From assembly GCF_014647875.1 (NCBI RefSeq), contig NZ_BMQA01000042.1, positions 1-63,157 of the forward strand: 63,157 nucleotides of DNA, in the 5' to 3' direction. Position numbers and translations under genes: made by a program. The DNA comes from Streptomyces brasiliensis. Its GTDB lineage: Bacteria; Actinomycetota; Actinomycetes; Streptomycetales; Streptomycetaceae. Shown in pieces: positions 33,630-42,491 of this stretch (the first letter of the stretch is position 1; each line of letters opens with the position of its first letter). The notes beneath the pieces were generated by a model, which saw only the letters and a list, made by a program, of their open reading frames with translations, had not been told where the DNA came from and did no database searches.

Positions 33630-34975
33630 TGACCGTGACATCCGAACTCAAGGACACCAGTCCCGAGAAGCTGCTCGCACCTGTGCTGTCGGCCTTCTGG
33701 GACGAGGACGGGTCCTGGACGCTGGACGTCTACCGGAGGCACGAGGGGTACGAGGGGCTGCGCAAGGCGCTCGCGATGTCGCCGGACGACCTGATCGCGT
33801 ACGTCAAGGAGTCCGGTCTGCGCGGGCGCGGCGGCGCGGGATTCCCGACGGGAATGAAATGGCAGTTCATCCCCCAGGGTGATGGAAAACCGCACTATCT
33901 GGTTGTCAACGCCGACGAATCGGAGCCGGGAACCTGCAAGGACATCCCGCTCCTCTTCGCGAACCCGCACAGCCTCATCGAGGGCATTGTGATCGCGTGT
34001 TATGCCATCAGGTCGTCGCATGCCTTCATCTATCTGCGTGGTGAAGTCGTCCCTGTTCTGCGGCGGTTGCACGAGGCCGTGCGCGAGGCCTACGCGGCGG
34101 GCTACCTCGGCGAGAACATCCTGGGCAGCGGACTCGACCTGGACCTCACCGTGCATGCCGGCGCCGGCGCGTACATCTGCGGTGAGGAGACCGCGTTGCT
34201 CGACTCGCTCGAGGGCCGCCGTGGTCAACCGCGGCTGCGTCCCCCTTTCCCTGCCGTCGAAGGGCTCTATGCCTGCCCGACTGTTGTGAACAACGTCGAG
34301 TCGATCGCGTCGGTTCCCGCCATCCTGAAAAACGGGAAAGAGTGGTTCAGGTCGATGGGGAGCGAGAAGTCCCCGGGCTTCACGCTCTACTCGCTCAGCG
34401 GCCACGTCGCGAGCCCCGGCCAGTACGAGGCGCCGCTGGGCATCACGCTGCGCCAACTCCTCGACATGAGCGGCGGGATGCGGTCCGGGCACCGGCTGAA
34501 GTTCTGGACGCCGGGCGGCTCCTCGACGCCGATGTTCACCGACGAGCACCTCGACGTCCCTCTTGATTACGAGGGCGTGGGTGCCGCGGGTTCCATGCTC
34601 GGCACGAAAGCACTCCAGTGCTTCGACGAGACGACCTGCGTCGTGCGCGCCGTCACCCGCTGGACCGAGTTCTACGCCCACGAGTCCTGCGGCAAGTGCA
34701 CGCCCTGCCGCGAAGGCACGTACTGGCTCGTCCAGTTGATGCGCGACATCGAGGCGGGCAAGGGCGCCATGTCCGACCTCGACAAGCTGGCCGACATCGC
34801 CGACAACATCAACGGCAAGGCCTTCTGCGCCCTCGGCGACGGAGCCGCCGCACCGATCTTCTCCTCGCTCAAGTACTTCCGCGAGGAGTACGAGCAGCAC
34901 ATCACGGGCCGGGGCTGCCCCTTCGACCCGGCCAAGTCGACGGCCTGGGCGGACCGCCCGGAGGTGAACGCATGA
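33629..34975 (+). CDS. nuoF: NADH-quinone oxidoreductase subunit F
   Basis: 448-residue NADH-oxidising subunit with FMN and a 4Fe-4S cluster. The Gly-rich NADH/FMN motif RGRGGAGFPTG is at 65-75, the FMN-site stretch GAGAYICGEETALLDSLEG is in the middle, and the cluster motif ESCGKCTPCREG lies near residue 352. ATG 33629 (or GTG 33626, three bases earlier) follows GAGGAGGGGG. Third codon positions are more AT-rich at about 33836-34110 and 34250-34345 than in the neighbouring genes, a possible trace of recombination. It overlaps nuoG (ATGA). Confidence 0.96.
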   Translation: MTVTSELKDTSPEKLLAPVLSAFWDEDGSWTLDVYRRHEGYEGLRKALAMSPDDLIAYVKESGLRGRGGAGFPTGMKWQFIPQGDGKPHYLVVNADESEPGTCKDIPLLFANPHSLIEGIVIACYAIRSSHAFIYLRGEVVPVLRRLHEAVREAYAAGYLGENILGSGLDLDLTVHAGAGAYICGEETALLDSLEGRRGQPRLRPPFPAVEGLYACPTVVNNVESIASVPAILKNGKEWFRSMGSEKSPGFTLYSLSGHVASPGQYEAPLGITLRQLLDMSGGMRSGHRLKFWTPGGSSTPMFTDEHLDVPLDYEGVGAAGSMLGTKALQCFDETTCVVRAVTRWTEFYAHESCGKCTPCREGTYWLVQLMRDIEAGKGAMSDLDKLADIADNINGKAFCALGDGAAAPIFSSLKYFREEYEQHITGRGCPFDPAKSTAWADRPEVNA

Positions 34976-37476
34976 CCGTGACCACCAGTGCTCCCTCCGG
35001 AGGGGGAGAGGCGGCGGTCCCGCCGGAAGACCTCGTCACGCTGACGATCGACGGCGCCGAGATCAGCGTGCCCAAGGGCACCCTGGTCATCCGGGCCGCC
35101 GAACAGCTCGGCATCGAGGTCCCCCGCTTCTGCGACCACCCTCTCCTCGACCCGGTCGGCGCCTGCCGCCAGTGCATCGTCGAGGTCGAGGGCCAGCGCA
35201 AGCCCATGGCGTCCTGCACGATCACGTGCACCGACGGGATGGTGGTGAAGACCCAGCTCACCTCGCAGGTCGCCGAGAAGGCCCAGCACGGGGTGATGGA
35301 GCTGCTGCTCATCAACCACCCGCTGGACTGCCCGGTCTGCGACAAGGGCGGTGAGTGCCCGCTGCAGAACCAGGCCATGTCGCACGGCAACGCCGAGTCC
35401 CGCTTCGAGGGCCGCAAGCGCACGTACGAGAAGCCGGTCCCGATCTCCACGCAGGTGCTGCTCGACCGGGAGCGCTGCGTGCTGTGTGCCCGCTGCACCC
35501 GGTTCTCCCAGCAGATCGCGGGCGACCCGATGATCGAGCTGCTGGAACGGGGCGCGCTCCAGCAGGTGGGCACCGGCGAGGGCGACCCCTTCGAGTCGTA
35601 CTTCTCCGGGAACACCATCCAGATCTGCCCGGTCGGCGCGCTCACCTCGGCGGCGTACCGCTTCCGCTCCCGCCCGTTCGACCTGGTCTCCTCGCCGTCG
35701 GTGTGCGAGCACTGTGCAGGCGGCTGCGCGACCCGGACGGACCACCGGCGCGGCAAGGTCATGCGCCGCCTCGCCGCCTCCGACCCCGAGGTCAACGAGG
35801 AGTGGATCTGCGACAAGGGACGGTTCGCGTTCCGGTACGCGCAGCTGAAGGACCGCCTCGACACGCCCCTGGTGCGCAATGCGGACGGCGTCCTGGAGCC
35901 CGCGTCCTGGCCCGAGGCGCTGGACGCCGCGGCCACCGGGCTGTCCGCGGCGAAGGCCAGGGCCGGTGTCCTCACCGGTGGCCGCCTCACCGTCGAGGAC
36001 GCCTACGCTTACAGCAAGTTCGCGCGCGTGGCGCTCGACACCAACGACATCGACTTCCGCGCGCGCGTGCACAGCGGCGAGGAGGCCGACTTCCTGGCCG
36101 CGCGGGTCGCCGGACGCGGACGCGATCTCGACGGTACGGGTGTCACGTACACCTCGCTGGAGAAGGCGCCCGCCGTCCTGCTGGTCGGGTTCGAGTCGGA
36201 GGAGGAGGCGCCCGGCGTCTTCCTGCGGCTGCGCAAGGCCTGGCGCAAGCGCAAGCAGAAGGTGTTCTCGCTCGCCACCTACGCCACCCGGGGCCTGGAG
36301 AAGGCGGGCGGCACGCTGCTGCCGGCCGCGCCCGGCACCGAGACCGAGTGGCTGGACGCGCTGGCCAGCGGCGTCGGCCTGGAGGACTCCGGCACCACGG
36401 CCGCCGAGGCGCTGCGCGCCGAGGGCGCGGTCATCGTCGTCGGCGAGCGGCTGGCCGCCGTCGCCGGTGGTCTGACCGCCGCCGTACGGGCCGCGTCCGC
36501 GACCGGCGCGCAGCTGGTGTGGATCCCGCGCCGTGCCGGAGAGCGCGGCGCGATCGAGGCCGGCGCGCTGCCGGCGCTGCTGCCCGGCGGACGTCCGGCG
36601 GCCGACCCACGCGCGCGTGAGGAGGTCGCCGCGGCCTGGGGCCTGGCCGAACTCCCGCTCCGCCACGGCCGGGACACCGGCCAGATCGTCGAGGCCGCCG
36701 CCACCGGCGAACTGTCGGCCCTGGTGGTCGCGGGCGTGGAGGTCGCCGACCTGCCCGACCCGGCACGCGCGCGTCAGGCGCTCGCGGCGGTCGGCTTCCT
36801 GGTGTCGCTCGAGCAGCGGCCCACCGAGGTAACCGAGCACGCCGACGTCGTCCTGCCGGTCGCCGCGGTCGCCGAGAAGGCGGGCACCTTCCTCAACTGG
36901 GAAGGCCGGGCCCGCTTCTTCGAGGCCGCGCTCAAGCCCGAGCAGATGACCCGGCGCCTGGCGCCGACCGACGCGCGCGTGCTGCAGATGCTGGCCGACG
37001 CCATGGACGTACACCTGGGGCTGCCGGACCTGCGCACCACGCGCGCGGAGCTCGACCGGCTCGGCGGCTGGGACGGGCCGCGGGCCTCCGAGCCGCTGGA
37101 GTCGTCGGCCGTGCTGCCGCGACCGGCGGCCGGTGAGGCCGTGCTCGCGGGGCACCGGCTGCTGCTCGACCAGGGCGTCCTCCAGGAGGGCGACGACGCG
37201 CTCGCCGGCACCCGGCACGCGGCACGCGCGCGCGTGTCGGCCGCGACCGCTGCCGAGGCGGGCGTCAAGGACGGCGACCTCCTCGCCGTCAGCGGGCCCG
37301 CCGGGACGGTCGAACTTCCGCTCCAGGTCACCGGGATGCCCGACCGGGTGGTCTGGCTCCCGCTCAACTCCGCCGGCGGGGGCGTGGCCTCCGACACCGG
37401 GGCGCTGCCCGGCGCCCTCGTCCGCATCGGCCCGGCGCCGCTCGCCGGTGAGGCCCCCAAGGAGGTGGAGGCATGA
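34972..37476 (+). CDS. nuoG: NADH-quinone oxidoreductase subunit G
   Basis: 834 residues. N-terminal ferredoxin-like part: 2Fe-2S ligands Cys54, Cys65, Cys68 and Cys82, then the His/Cys cluster (His116, Cys120, Cys123, Cys129) in NHPLDCPVCDKGGEC, then two more Cys groups (CVLCARC; CEHCAGGC near 245). The rest is a molybdopterin-oxidoreductase-like domain without the cofactor, which is less conserved. It carries electrons along the peripheral arm. ATG 34972 overlaps nuoF and the end overlaps nuoH. Confidence 0.96.
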   Translation: MTVTTSAPSGGGEAAVPPEDLVTLTIDGAEISVPKGTLVIRAAEQLGIEVPRFCDHPLLDPVGACRQCIVEVEGQRKPMASCTITCTDGMVVKTQLTSQVAEKAQHGVMELLLINHPLDCPVCDKGGECPLQNQAMSHGNAESRFEGRKRTYEKPVPISTQVLLDRERCVLCARCTRFSQQIAGDPMIELLERGALQQVGTGEGDPFESYFSGNTIQICPVGALTSAAYRFRSRPFDLVSSPSVCEHCAGGCATRTDHRRGKVMRRLAASDPEVNEEWICDKGRFAFRYAQLKDRLDTPLVRNADGVLEPASWPEALDAAATGLSAAKARAGVLTGGRLTVEDAYAYSKFARVALDTNDIDFRARVHSGEEADFLAARVAGRGRDLDGTGVTYTSLEKAPAVLLVGFESEEEAPGVFLRLRKAWRKRKQKVFSLATYATRGLEKAGGTLLPAAPGTETEWLDALASGVGLEDSGTTAAEALRAEGAVIVVGERLAAVAGGLTAAVRAASATGAQLVWIPRRAGERGAIEAGALPALLPGGRPAADPRAREEVAAAWGLAELPLRHGRDTGQIVEAAATGELSALVVAGVEVADLPDPARARQALAAVGFLVSLEQRPTEVTEHADVVLPVAAVAEKAGTFLNWEGRARFFEAALKPEQMTRRLAPTDARVLQMLADAMDVHLGLPDLRTTRAELDRLGGWDGPRASEPLESSAVLPRPAAGEAVLAGHRLLLDQGVLQEGDDALAGTRHAARARVSAATAAEAGVKDGDLLAVSGPAGTVELPLQVTGMPDRVVWLPLNSAGGGVASDTGALPGALVRIGPAPLAGEAPKEVEA

Positions 37477-38837
37477 GCCCGTACCTCGCCGCTGAAGACC
37501 TCTCGATGTTCGGCACCGATCCGTGGTGGCTGGTCGTCGTGAAGGCCGTCTTCTGTTTCGCCTTCCTCATGGTGACCGTGCTGTTCTCCATCGTCTGGGA
37601 GCGCAAGGTCGTCGCCTGGATGCAGTTGCGCATCGGTCCCAACCGGCACGGCCCCTGGGGCATGCTCCAGTCGCTCGCCGACGGCGTGAAGCTGATGCTC
37701 AAGGAAGACGTCATCGTCAAGCGCGCCGACAAGGTGGTCTACATCCTCGCGCCGGTCGTCGCGGCCGTCCCGGCCTTCATGGCGATCGCGGTGATCCCCT
37801 TCGGGCCGGCCGGAAACGAGATCTCGGTCTTCGGCCACCGCACCACGATGCAGCTCACCGACCTGCCGATCGCGATGCTCTACATCCTCGCGGTCGCCTC
37901 GGTCGGCATCTACGGCATCGTGCTGGCGGGTTGGAGTTCCGGATCGACCTACCCGCTGCTCGGCGGACTGCGCTCCTGCGCGCAGATGATCTCGTACGAG
38001 ATCGCCATGGGCGCCGCGTTCGCCTCCGTGTTCCTCTACTCGGGGTCGATGTCGACGTCGACGATCGTCGAGCAGCAGCAGGACCGCTGGTACATCCTCC
38101 TGCTGCCGGTCTCCTTCATCCTGTACATCGTCACGATGGTCGGCGAGACCAACCGCGCCCCCTTCGACATGCCGGAGTCCGAGGGCGACCTGGTCGGCGG
38201 CTTCAACACCGAGTACTCGTCCATCAAGTTCGCGCTGTTCATGCTCGCCGAGTACGTGAACATGGTGACGGTGTCGGCCGTGTCGACCACGCTCTTCCTC
38301 GGCGGCTGGCGCGCTCCGTGGCCGATCAGCACCTTCTGGGAGGGCGCGAACCACGGCTGGTGGCCGATGCTCTGGTTCGTCATCAAGGTCCAGTTGCTGC
38401 TCTTCTTCTTCATCTGGCTGCGCGGCACGCTCCCGCGCGTGCGCTACGACCAGCTGATGAAGCTCGGCTGGAAGGTGCTCATCCCGGTCTCCGTGGTCTG
38501 GCTGATGCTCGTCGCGACCGTACGGACCCTCAGGAACGAGAACTACGACTTCGCCGACATCGCCCTCTACGTCGGCGGCGGTGTCCTGGCCCTGTTGCTG
38601 CTGTCGTTCGTCGTCGACATGTTCCGCGACAAGGCGAAGCCGGCCGAGCGGCCCGCGGCCGAGATGATCGGGTTCGACCCGATGGCGGGCGGATTCCCCG
38701 TACCGCCGATGCCCGGCCAGGAGCTGCCGCCGGTGCCCAGGCGTCGTCCCCGCCGCGAACGCGAGCTGATTGTCAGTGGCGGGTCGGACACTGTCAGTGA
38801 CGGATCTTCGGATGGAAAGGAGGCGTCCGATGGCTGA
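37473..38837 (+). CDS. nuoH: NADH-quinone oxidoreductase subunit H
   Basis: 454-residue membrane subunit that links the arms and lines the quinone channel. Conserved stretches RKVVAWMQLRIGPNRHGPWG, LADGVKLMLKED and GETNRAPFDMPESEGDLVGGFNTEY are visible. About eight helices end near residue 380; the C-terminal 70 residues (Pro/Arg/Ser-rich) are a hydrophilic tail longer than in E. coli. The last 8 bases overlap nuoI. Confidence 0.97.
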   Translation: MSPYLAAEDLSMFGTDPWWLVVVKAVFCFAFLMVTVLFSIVWERKVVAWMQLRIGPNRHGPWGMLQSLADGVKLMLKEDVIVKRADKVVYILAPVVAAVPAFMAIAVIPFGPAGNEISVFGHRTTMQLTDLPIAMLYILAVASVGIYGIVLAGWSSGSTYPLLGGLRSCAQMISYEIAMGAAFASVFLYSGSMSTSTIVEQQQDRWYILLLPVSFILYIVTMVGETNRAPFDMPESEGDLVGGFNTEYSSIKFALFMLAEYVNMVTVSAVSTTLFLGGWRAPWPISTFWEGANHGWWPMLWFVIKVQLLLFFFIWLRGTLPRVRYDQLMKLGWKVLIPVSVVWLMLVATVRTLRNENYDFADIALYVGGGVLALLLLSFVVDMFRDKAKPAERPAAEMIGFDPMAGGFPVPPMPGQELPPVPRRRPRRERELIVSGGSDTVSDGSSDGKEASDG

Positions 38838-39441
38838 GGAGCCGAAGGAGACCGAGCAGTTGAAGCCTGGCTTCATGAACCCCGTAGCCGGCTTCGGCGT
38901 GACCTTCAAGGCCATGTTCAAGAAGCGGCTGACCGAGCAGTACCCGGAACAGAAGAAGACCACGGCTCCGCGGTTCCACGGACGGCACCAGCTCAACCGC
39001 CATCCGGACGGCCTGGAGAAGTGCGTGGGCTGCGAGCTGTGCGCCTGGGCCTGTCCCGCCGACGCCATCTATGTGGAGGGCGCCGACAACACGGACGAGG
39101 AGCGCTACTCCCCGGGTGAGCGGTACGGCCGCGTCTACCAGATCAACTACGCCCGCTGCATCCTGTGCGGCCTGTGCATCGAGGCGTGCCCCACGCGCGC
39201 GCTCACGATGACCAACGAGTTCGAGCTGGCCGACTCCAGCCGCGCCAACCTCATCTACACCAAGGAGCAGCTGCTCGCCGGTCTGGACGAGGGCATGGTC
39301 GACACCCCGCACGCGATCTTCCCGGGCACGGACGAGCAGGACTACTACCGGGGCCTCGTCACGGAGGCCGCGCCCGGGACCGTACGCCAGGTGGCCGTCT
39401 CCAAGGGCGAGCAGCCGGAAGACCAGGAGGTGGACGCATGA
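38830..39441 (+). CDS. nuoI: NADH-quinone oxidoreductase subunit I
   Basis: 203 residues with two 4Fe-4S sites: CVGCELCAWACP (Cys65, 68, 71, 75) and CILCGLCIEACP (Cys110, 113, 116, 120), the N6a/N6b clusters. ATG 38830 gives the usual start MAEEPKETEQ; the open frame upstream lies inside nuoH. The site AAAGGAGG (38817-38824) is a strong ribosome binding site inside the end of nuoH. It overlaps nuoJ by four bases. Confidence 0.96.
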   Translation: MAEEPKETEQLKPGFMNPVAGFGVTFKAMFKKRLTEQYPEQKKTTAPRFHGRHQLNRHPDGLEKCVGCELCAWACPADAIYVEGADNTDEERYSPGERYGRVYQINYARCILCGLCIEACPTRALTMTNEFELADSSRANLIYTKEQLLAGLDEGMVDTPHAIFPGTDEQDYYRGLVTEAAPGTVRQVAVSKGEQPEDQEVDA

Positions 39442-40280
39442 GTGCGCAGCTCGCCGCCTACACCACCTCCACCGGCGAGGCCTTCCAGTTCTGGGTCCTC
39501 GGCACCGTCGCCGTGATCGGCGCCCTGGGCACCGTCTTCATGAAGAAGGCCGTGCACAGCGCGCTCAGCCTCGCCGGGACCATGATCGTCCTGGCGGTGT
39601 TCTACCTCGCCAACGGCGCGTACTTCCTGGGCATCGTGCAGATCGTCGTCTACACCGGCGCGATCATGATGCTGTTCCTCTTCGTGGTGATGCTCGTCGG
39701 CGTGACCGCCGCGGACTCCCTGAAGGAGACCATCCAGGGCCAGCGCTGGCTGGCCCTGCTGTGCGGGGTCGGCTTCGGGGTCCTGCTGCTCGGCGGGATC
39801 GGGAACGCGACGCTGACGGAGTTCAACGGCACCGGCCGGGCGAACGCGAACGGCAACGTGGAGGGCCTCGCCGCCCTCATCTTCACCAAGTACGTCTTCG
39901 CCTTCGAAATCACCGGCGCCCTGCTCATCACGGCCGCCGTCGGCGCCATGGTGCTCACCCACCGCGAGCGCACCGAACGCGCCAAGACCCAGCGCGAGCT
40001 GGCCGAACAGCGCGTGCGCGAGGGCAAGCACGTCCCGCCGCTGCCCGCACCCGGTGTCTACGCCCGGCACAACGCCGTGGACATCGCGGGCCTGCTGCCC
40101 GACGGCACCCCGTCCGAGCTCACCGTCAACAAGACGCTGCGCGAACGCGGCCAGATCCGTGACGTGTCGGCCGAGGCCCTCAACGACCTCAAGGCCCTGG
40201 AACAGCGCGCCGAGGAACGGCTGGAGCGTACGGCGATCGAGCCGGCCAACCTCAAGCGGGCCGAGGAGGCGTCGAAGTGA
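39438..40280 (+). CDS. nuoJ: NADH-quinone oxidoreductase subunit J
   Basis: 280 residues. Five membrane helices in the first 180 residues, including the conserved VQIVVYTGAIMMLFLFVVML; the remaining 100 residues are a charged, Glu/Arg-rich cytoplasmic tail, longer than in the E. coli subunit (184). ATG 39438 overlaps the nuoI stop; the end overlaps nuoK. Confidence 0.95.
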   Translation: MSAQLAAYTTSTGEAFQFWVLGTVAVIGALGTVFMKKAVHSALSLAGTMIVLAVFYLANGAYFLGIVQIVVYTGAIMMLFLFVVMLVGVTAADSLKETIQGQRWLALLCGVGFGVLLLGGIGNATLTEFNGTGRANANGNVEGLAALIFTKYVFAFEITGALLITAAVGAMVLTHRERTERAKTQRELAEQRVREGKHVPPLPAPGVYARHNAVDIAGLLPDGTPSELTVNKTLRERGQIRDVSAEALNDLKALEQRAEERLERTAIEPANLKRAEEASK

Positions 40281-40576
40281 ACCCGGTCAACTACCTCTAT
40301 CTCGCCGCCCTGTTGTTCACGATCGGCGCGACCGGCGTGCTGATCAGGCGCAACGCGATCGTCGTGTTCATGTGCATCGAGCTGATGCTCAACGCCTGCA
40401 ACCTCGCGTTCGTCGTCTTCTCCCGGATGCACGGCAATCTCGACGGCCAGATCATCGCCTTCTTCACGATGGTCGTCGCCGCCGCGGAGGTCGTGGTCGG
40501 GCTCGCGATCATCGTGTCGCTGTTCCGTACCCGCCACTCGGCCTCGGTCGACGACGCCAGCCTGATGAAGCTGTAA
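40277..40576 (+). CDS. nuoK: NADH-quinone oxidoreductase subunit K
   Basis: 99 residues with three membrane helices. The two buried glutamates important for proton transfer in E. coli NuoK have counterparts at Glu35 (FMCIELMLNACN) and Glu71 (VAAAEVVVGLAI). GTG 40277 overlaps nuoJ. A 14-base gap with GGGGTCG precedes nuoL. Confidence 0.96.
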   Translation: MNPVNYLYLAALLFTIGATGVLIRRNAIVVFMCIELMLNACNLAFVVFSRMHGNLDGQIIAFFTMVVAAAEVVVGLAIIVSLFRTRHSASVDDASLMKL

Positions 40577-40590
40577 GGGGTCGCTGAATC

Positions 40591-42486
40591 GTGGAGAACC
40601 TGATTGCGCTGCTGATCGCGGCGCCCCTGCTCGGAGCGGCGCTGCTGCTGACCGGCGGCCGCCGCCTGGACTCCGTCGGCCACTGGATCGGCACGCTGCT
40701 GTCGGCGACCTCCTTCGTGTTCGGCGTGATCCTCTTCGCCGACCTGCTGGGCAAGGACGCCGAACACCGCACCCTGACCCAGCACCTGTACACCTGGGTC
40801 CCGGTCGAGAGCTTCCAGGCGGACGTCACCTTCCGCCTCGACCAGCTGTCGATGACGTTCGTCCTGCTGATCACCGGCGTCGGCTCGCTGATCCACCTGT
40901 ACTCGGTGGGGTACATGGAGCACGACGAGCGCCGGCGCCGCTTCTTCGGCTATCTGAACCTGTTCCTCGCGGCGATGCTGCTGCTCGTCCTCGCCGACAA
41001 CTACCTGCTGCTGTACGTCGGCTGGGAGGGCGTCGGTCTCGCCTCGTACCTGCTGATCGGCTTCTGGCAGCACAAGCCCAGCGCCGCCACGGCCGCGAAG
41101 AAGGCCTTCCTGGTCAACCGCGTCGGCGACATGGGCCTGTCGATCGCGATCATGCTGATGTTCACGACGTTCGGCACGTTCGCCTTCGGGCCGGTGCTCG
41201 GCAGCGTCGGTGACGCATCCGAGGGGAAGCTCACCGCCATCGGCCTGATGCTGCTGCTCGCCGCCTGCGGCAAGTCCGCCCAGGTGCCGCTGCAGTCCTG
41301 GCTCGGGGACGCGATGGAGGGCCCGACCCCGGTCTCGGCCCTCATCCACGCCGCGACGATGGTGACCGCGGGCGTCTACCTGATCGTCCGCTCCGGCGCC
41401 ATCTTCAACGCGGCGCCCGACGCCCAGCTCGTCGTCACGGTCGTCGGCGCGGTCACGCTCCTGTTCGGTGCGATCGTCGGTTGCGCCAAGGACGACATCA
41501 AGAAGGCACTGGCCGGCTCGACCATGTCGCAGATCGGCTACATGATCCTGGCGGCGGGCCTCGGCCCGATCGGCTACGTCTTCGCGATCATGCACCTCGT
41601 CACGCACGGCTTCTTCAAGGCCGGACTGTTCCTCGGCGCCGGTTCGGTCATGCACGGCATGAACGACGAGGTCGACATGCGCAAGTACGGCGGCCTCAGG
41701 ACGTACATGCCGATCACGTTCGTCACCTTCGGCCTCGGCTATCTGGCGATCATCGGCTTCCCGTTCCTGTCCGGCTTCTACTCCAAGGACGCCATCATCG
41801 AGGCGGCCTTCGCCAAGGGCGGCACCCAGGGCTGGATCCTCGGTGGCGTGGCCCTGCTGGGCGCGGCCATCACCGCGTTCTACATGACGCGCGTGATGCT
41901 GATGACGTTCTTCGGCGAGAAGCGCTGGCAGCCCGACGAGAACGGCAACGAGCCGCACCCGCACGAGTCGCCGAGCGTCATGACGATCCCGATGATCGTG
42001 CTCGCGGTCGGCTCGGTCGGCGCCGGTTTCTTCTTCCACCTCGGCGACCGCTTCCTGAACTGGCTGGAGCCCGTCACCGGGCACGAGGAGGGCAACTCGC
42101 CGGTCGGCGCGGGCGCGATCACCGCCGCCACCCTGGTGCTCCTGGTCGTCGGCGCGGGCATCGCCTACCTGCAGTACGGCCGCAAGCCCGTCCCCGTCAC
42201 CGCCCCGCGCGGCTCGCTGCTCGCCCGGGCCGCCCGGCGCGACCTGCTCCAGGACGACTTCAACCACGTCGTCCTGGTCCGCGGCGGAGAGCACCTCACG
42301 CGCTCCCTGGTGTACGTCGACCACACCCTGGTCGACGGGGTGGTCAACGGTACGGCGGCCTCGTTCGGCGGCCTGTCCGGACGGCTGCGGCGGCTGCAGA
42401 ACGGCTTCGCGCGCAGCTACGCGGTCTCGATGTTCGGCGGTGCGGCACTCCTGGTCGCCGCGACCCTGCTGATGAGGGCGGTCTGA
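40591..42486 (+). CDS. nuoL: NADH-quinone oxidoreductase subunit L
   Basis: 631-residue antiporter-like proton-pumping subunit at the far end of the membrane arm. Characteristic stretches: LYVGWEGVGLASYLLIGFW, ALIHAATMVTAGVYLI, CAKDDIKKALAGSTMSQIGYM and a C-terminal amphipathic region after about 520. GTG 40591 is used. Length agrees with the family (about 610-640). nuoM follows after five bases. Confidence 0.97.
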   Translation: MENLIALLIAAPLLGAALLLTGGRRLDSVGHWIGTLLSATSFVFGVILFADLLGKDAEHRTLTQHLYTWVPVESFQADVTFRLDQLSMTFVLLITGVGSLIHLYSVGYMEHDERRRRFFGYLNLFLAAMLLLVLADNYLLLYVGWEGVGLASYLLIGFWQHKPSAATAAKKAFLVNRVGDMGLSIAIMLMFTTFGTFAFGPVLGSVGDASEGKLTAIGLMLLLAACGKSAQVPLQSWLGDAMEGPTPVSALIHAATMVTAGVYLIVRSGAIFNAAPDAQLVVTVVGAVTLLFGAIVGCAKDDIKKALAGSTMSQIGYMILAAGLGPIGYVFAIMHLVTHGFFKAGLFLGAGSVMHGMNDEVDMRKYGGLRTYMPITFVTFGLGYLAIIGFPFLSGFYSKDAIIEAAFAKGGTQGWILGGVALLGAAITAFYMTRVMLMTFFGEKRWQPDENGNEPHPHESPSVMTIPMIVLAVGSVGAGFFFHLGDRFLNWLEPVTGHEEGNSPVGAGAITAATLVLLVVGAGIAYLQYGRKPVPVTAPRGSLLARAARRDLLQDDFNHVVLVRGGEHLTRSLVYVDHTLVDGVVNGTAASFGGLSGRLRRLQNGFARSYAVSMFGGAALLVAATLLMRAV

Positions 42487-42491
42487 TACCG

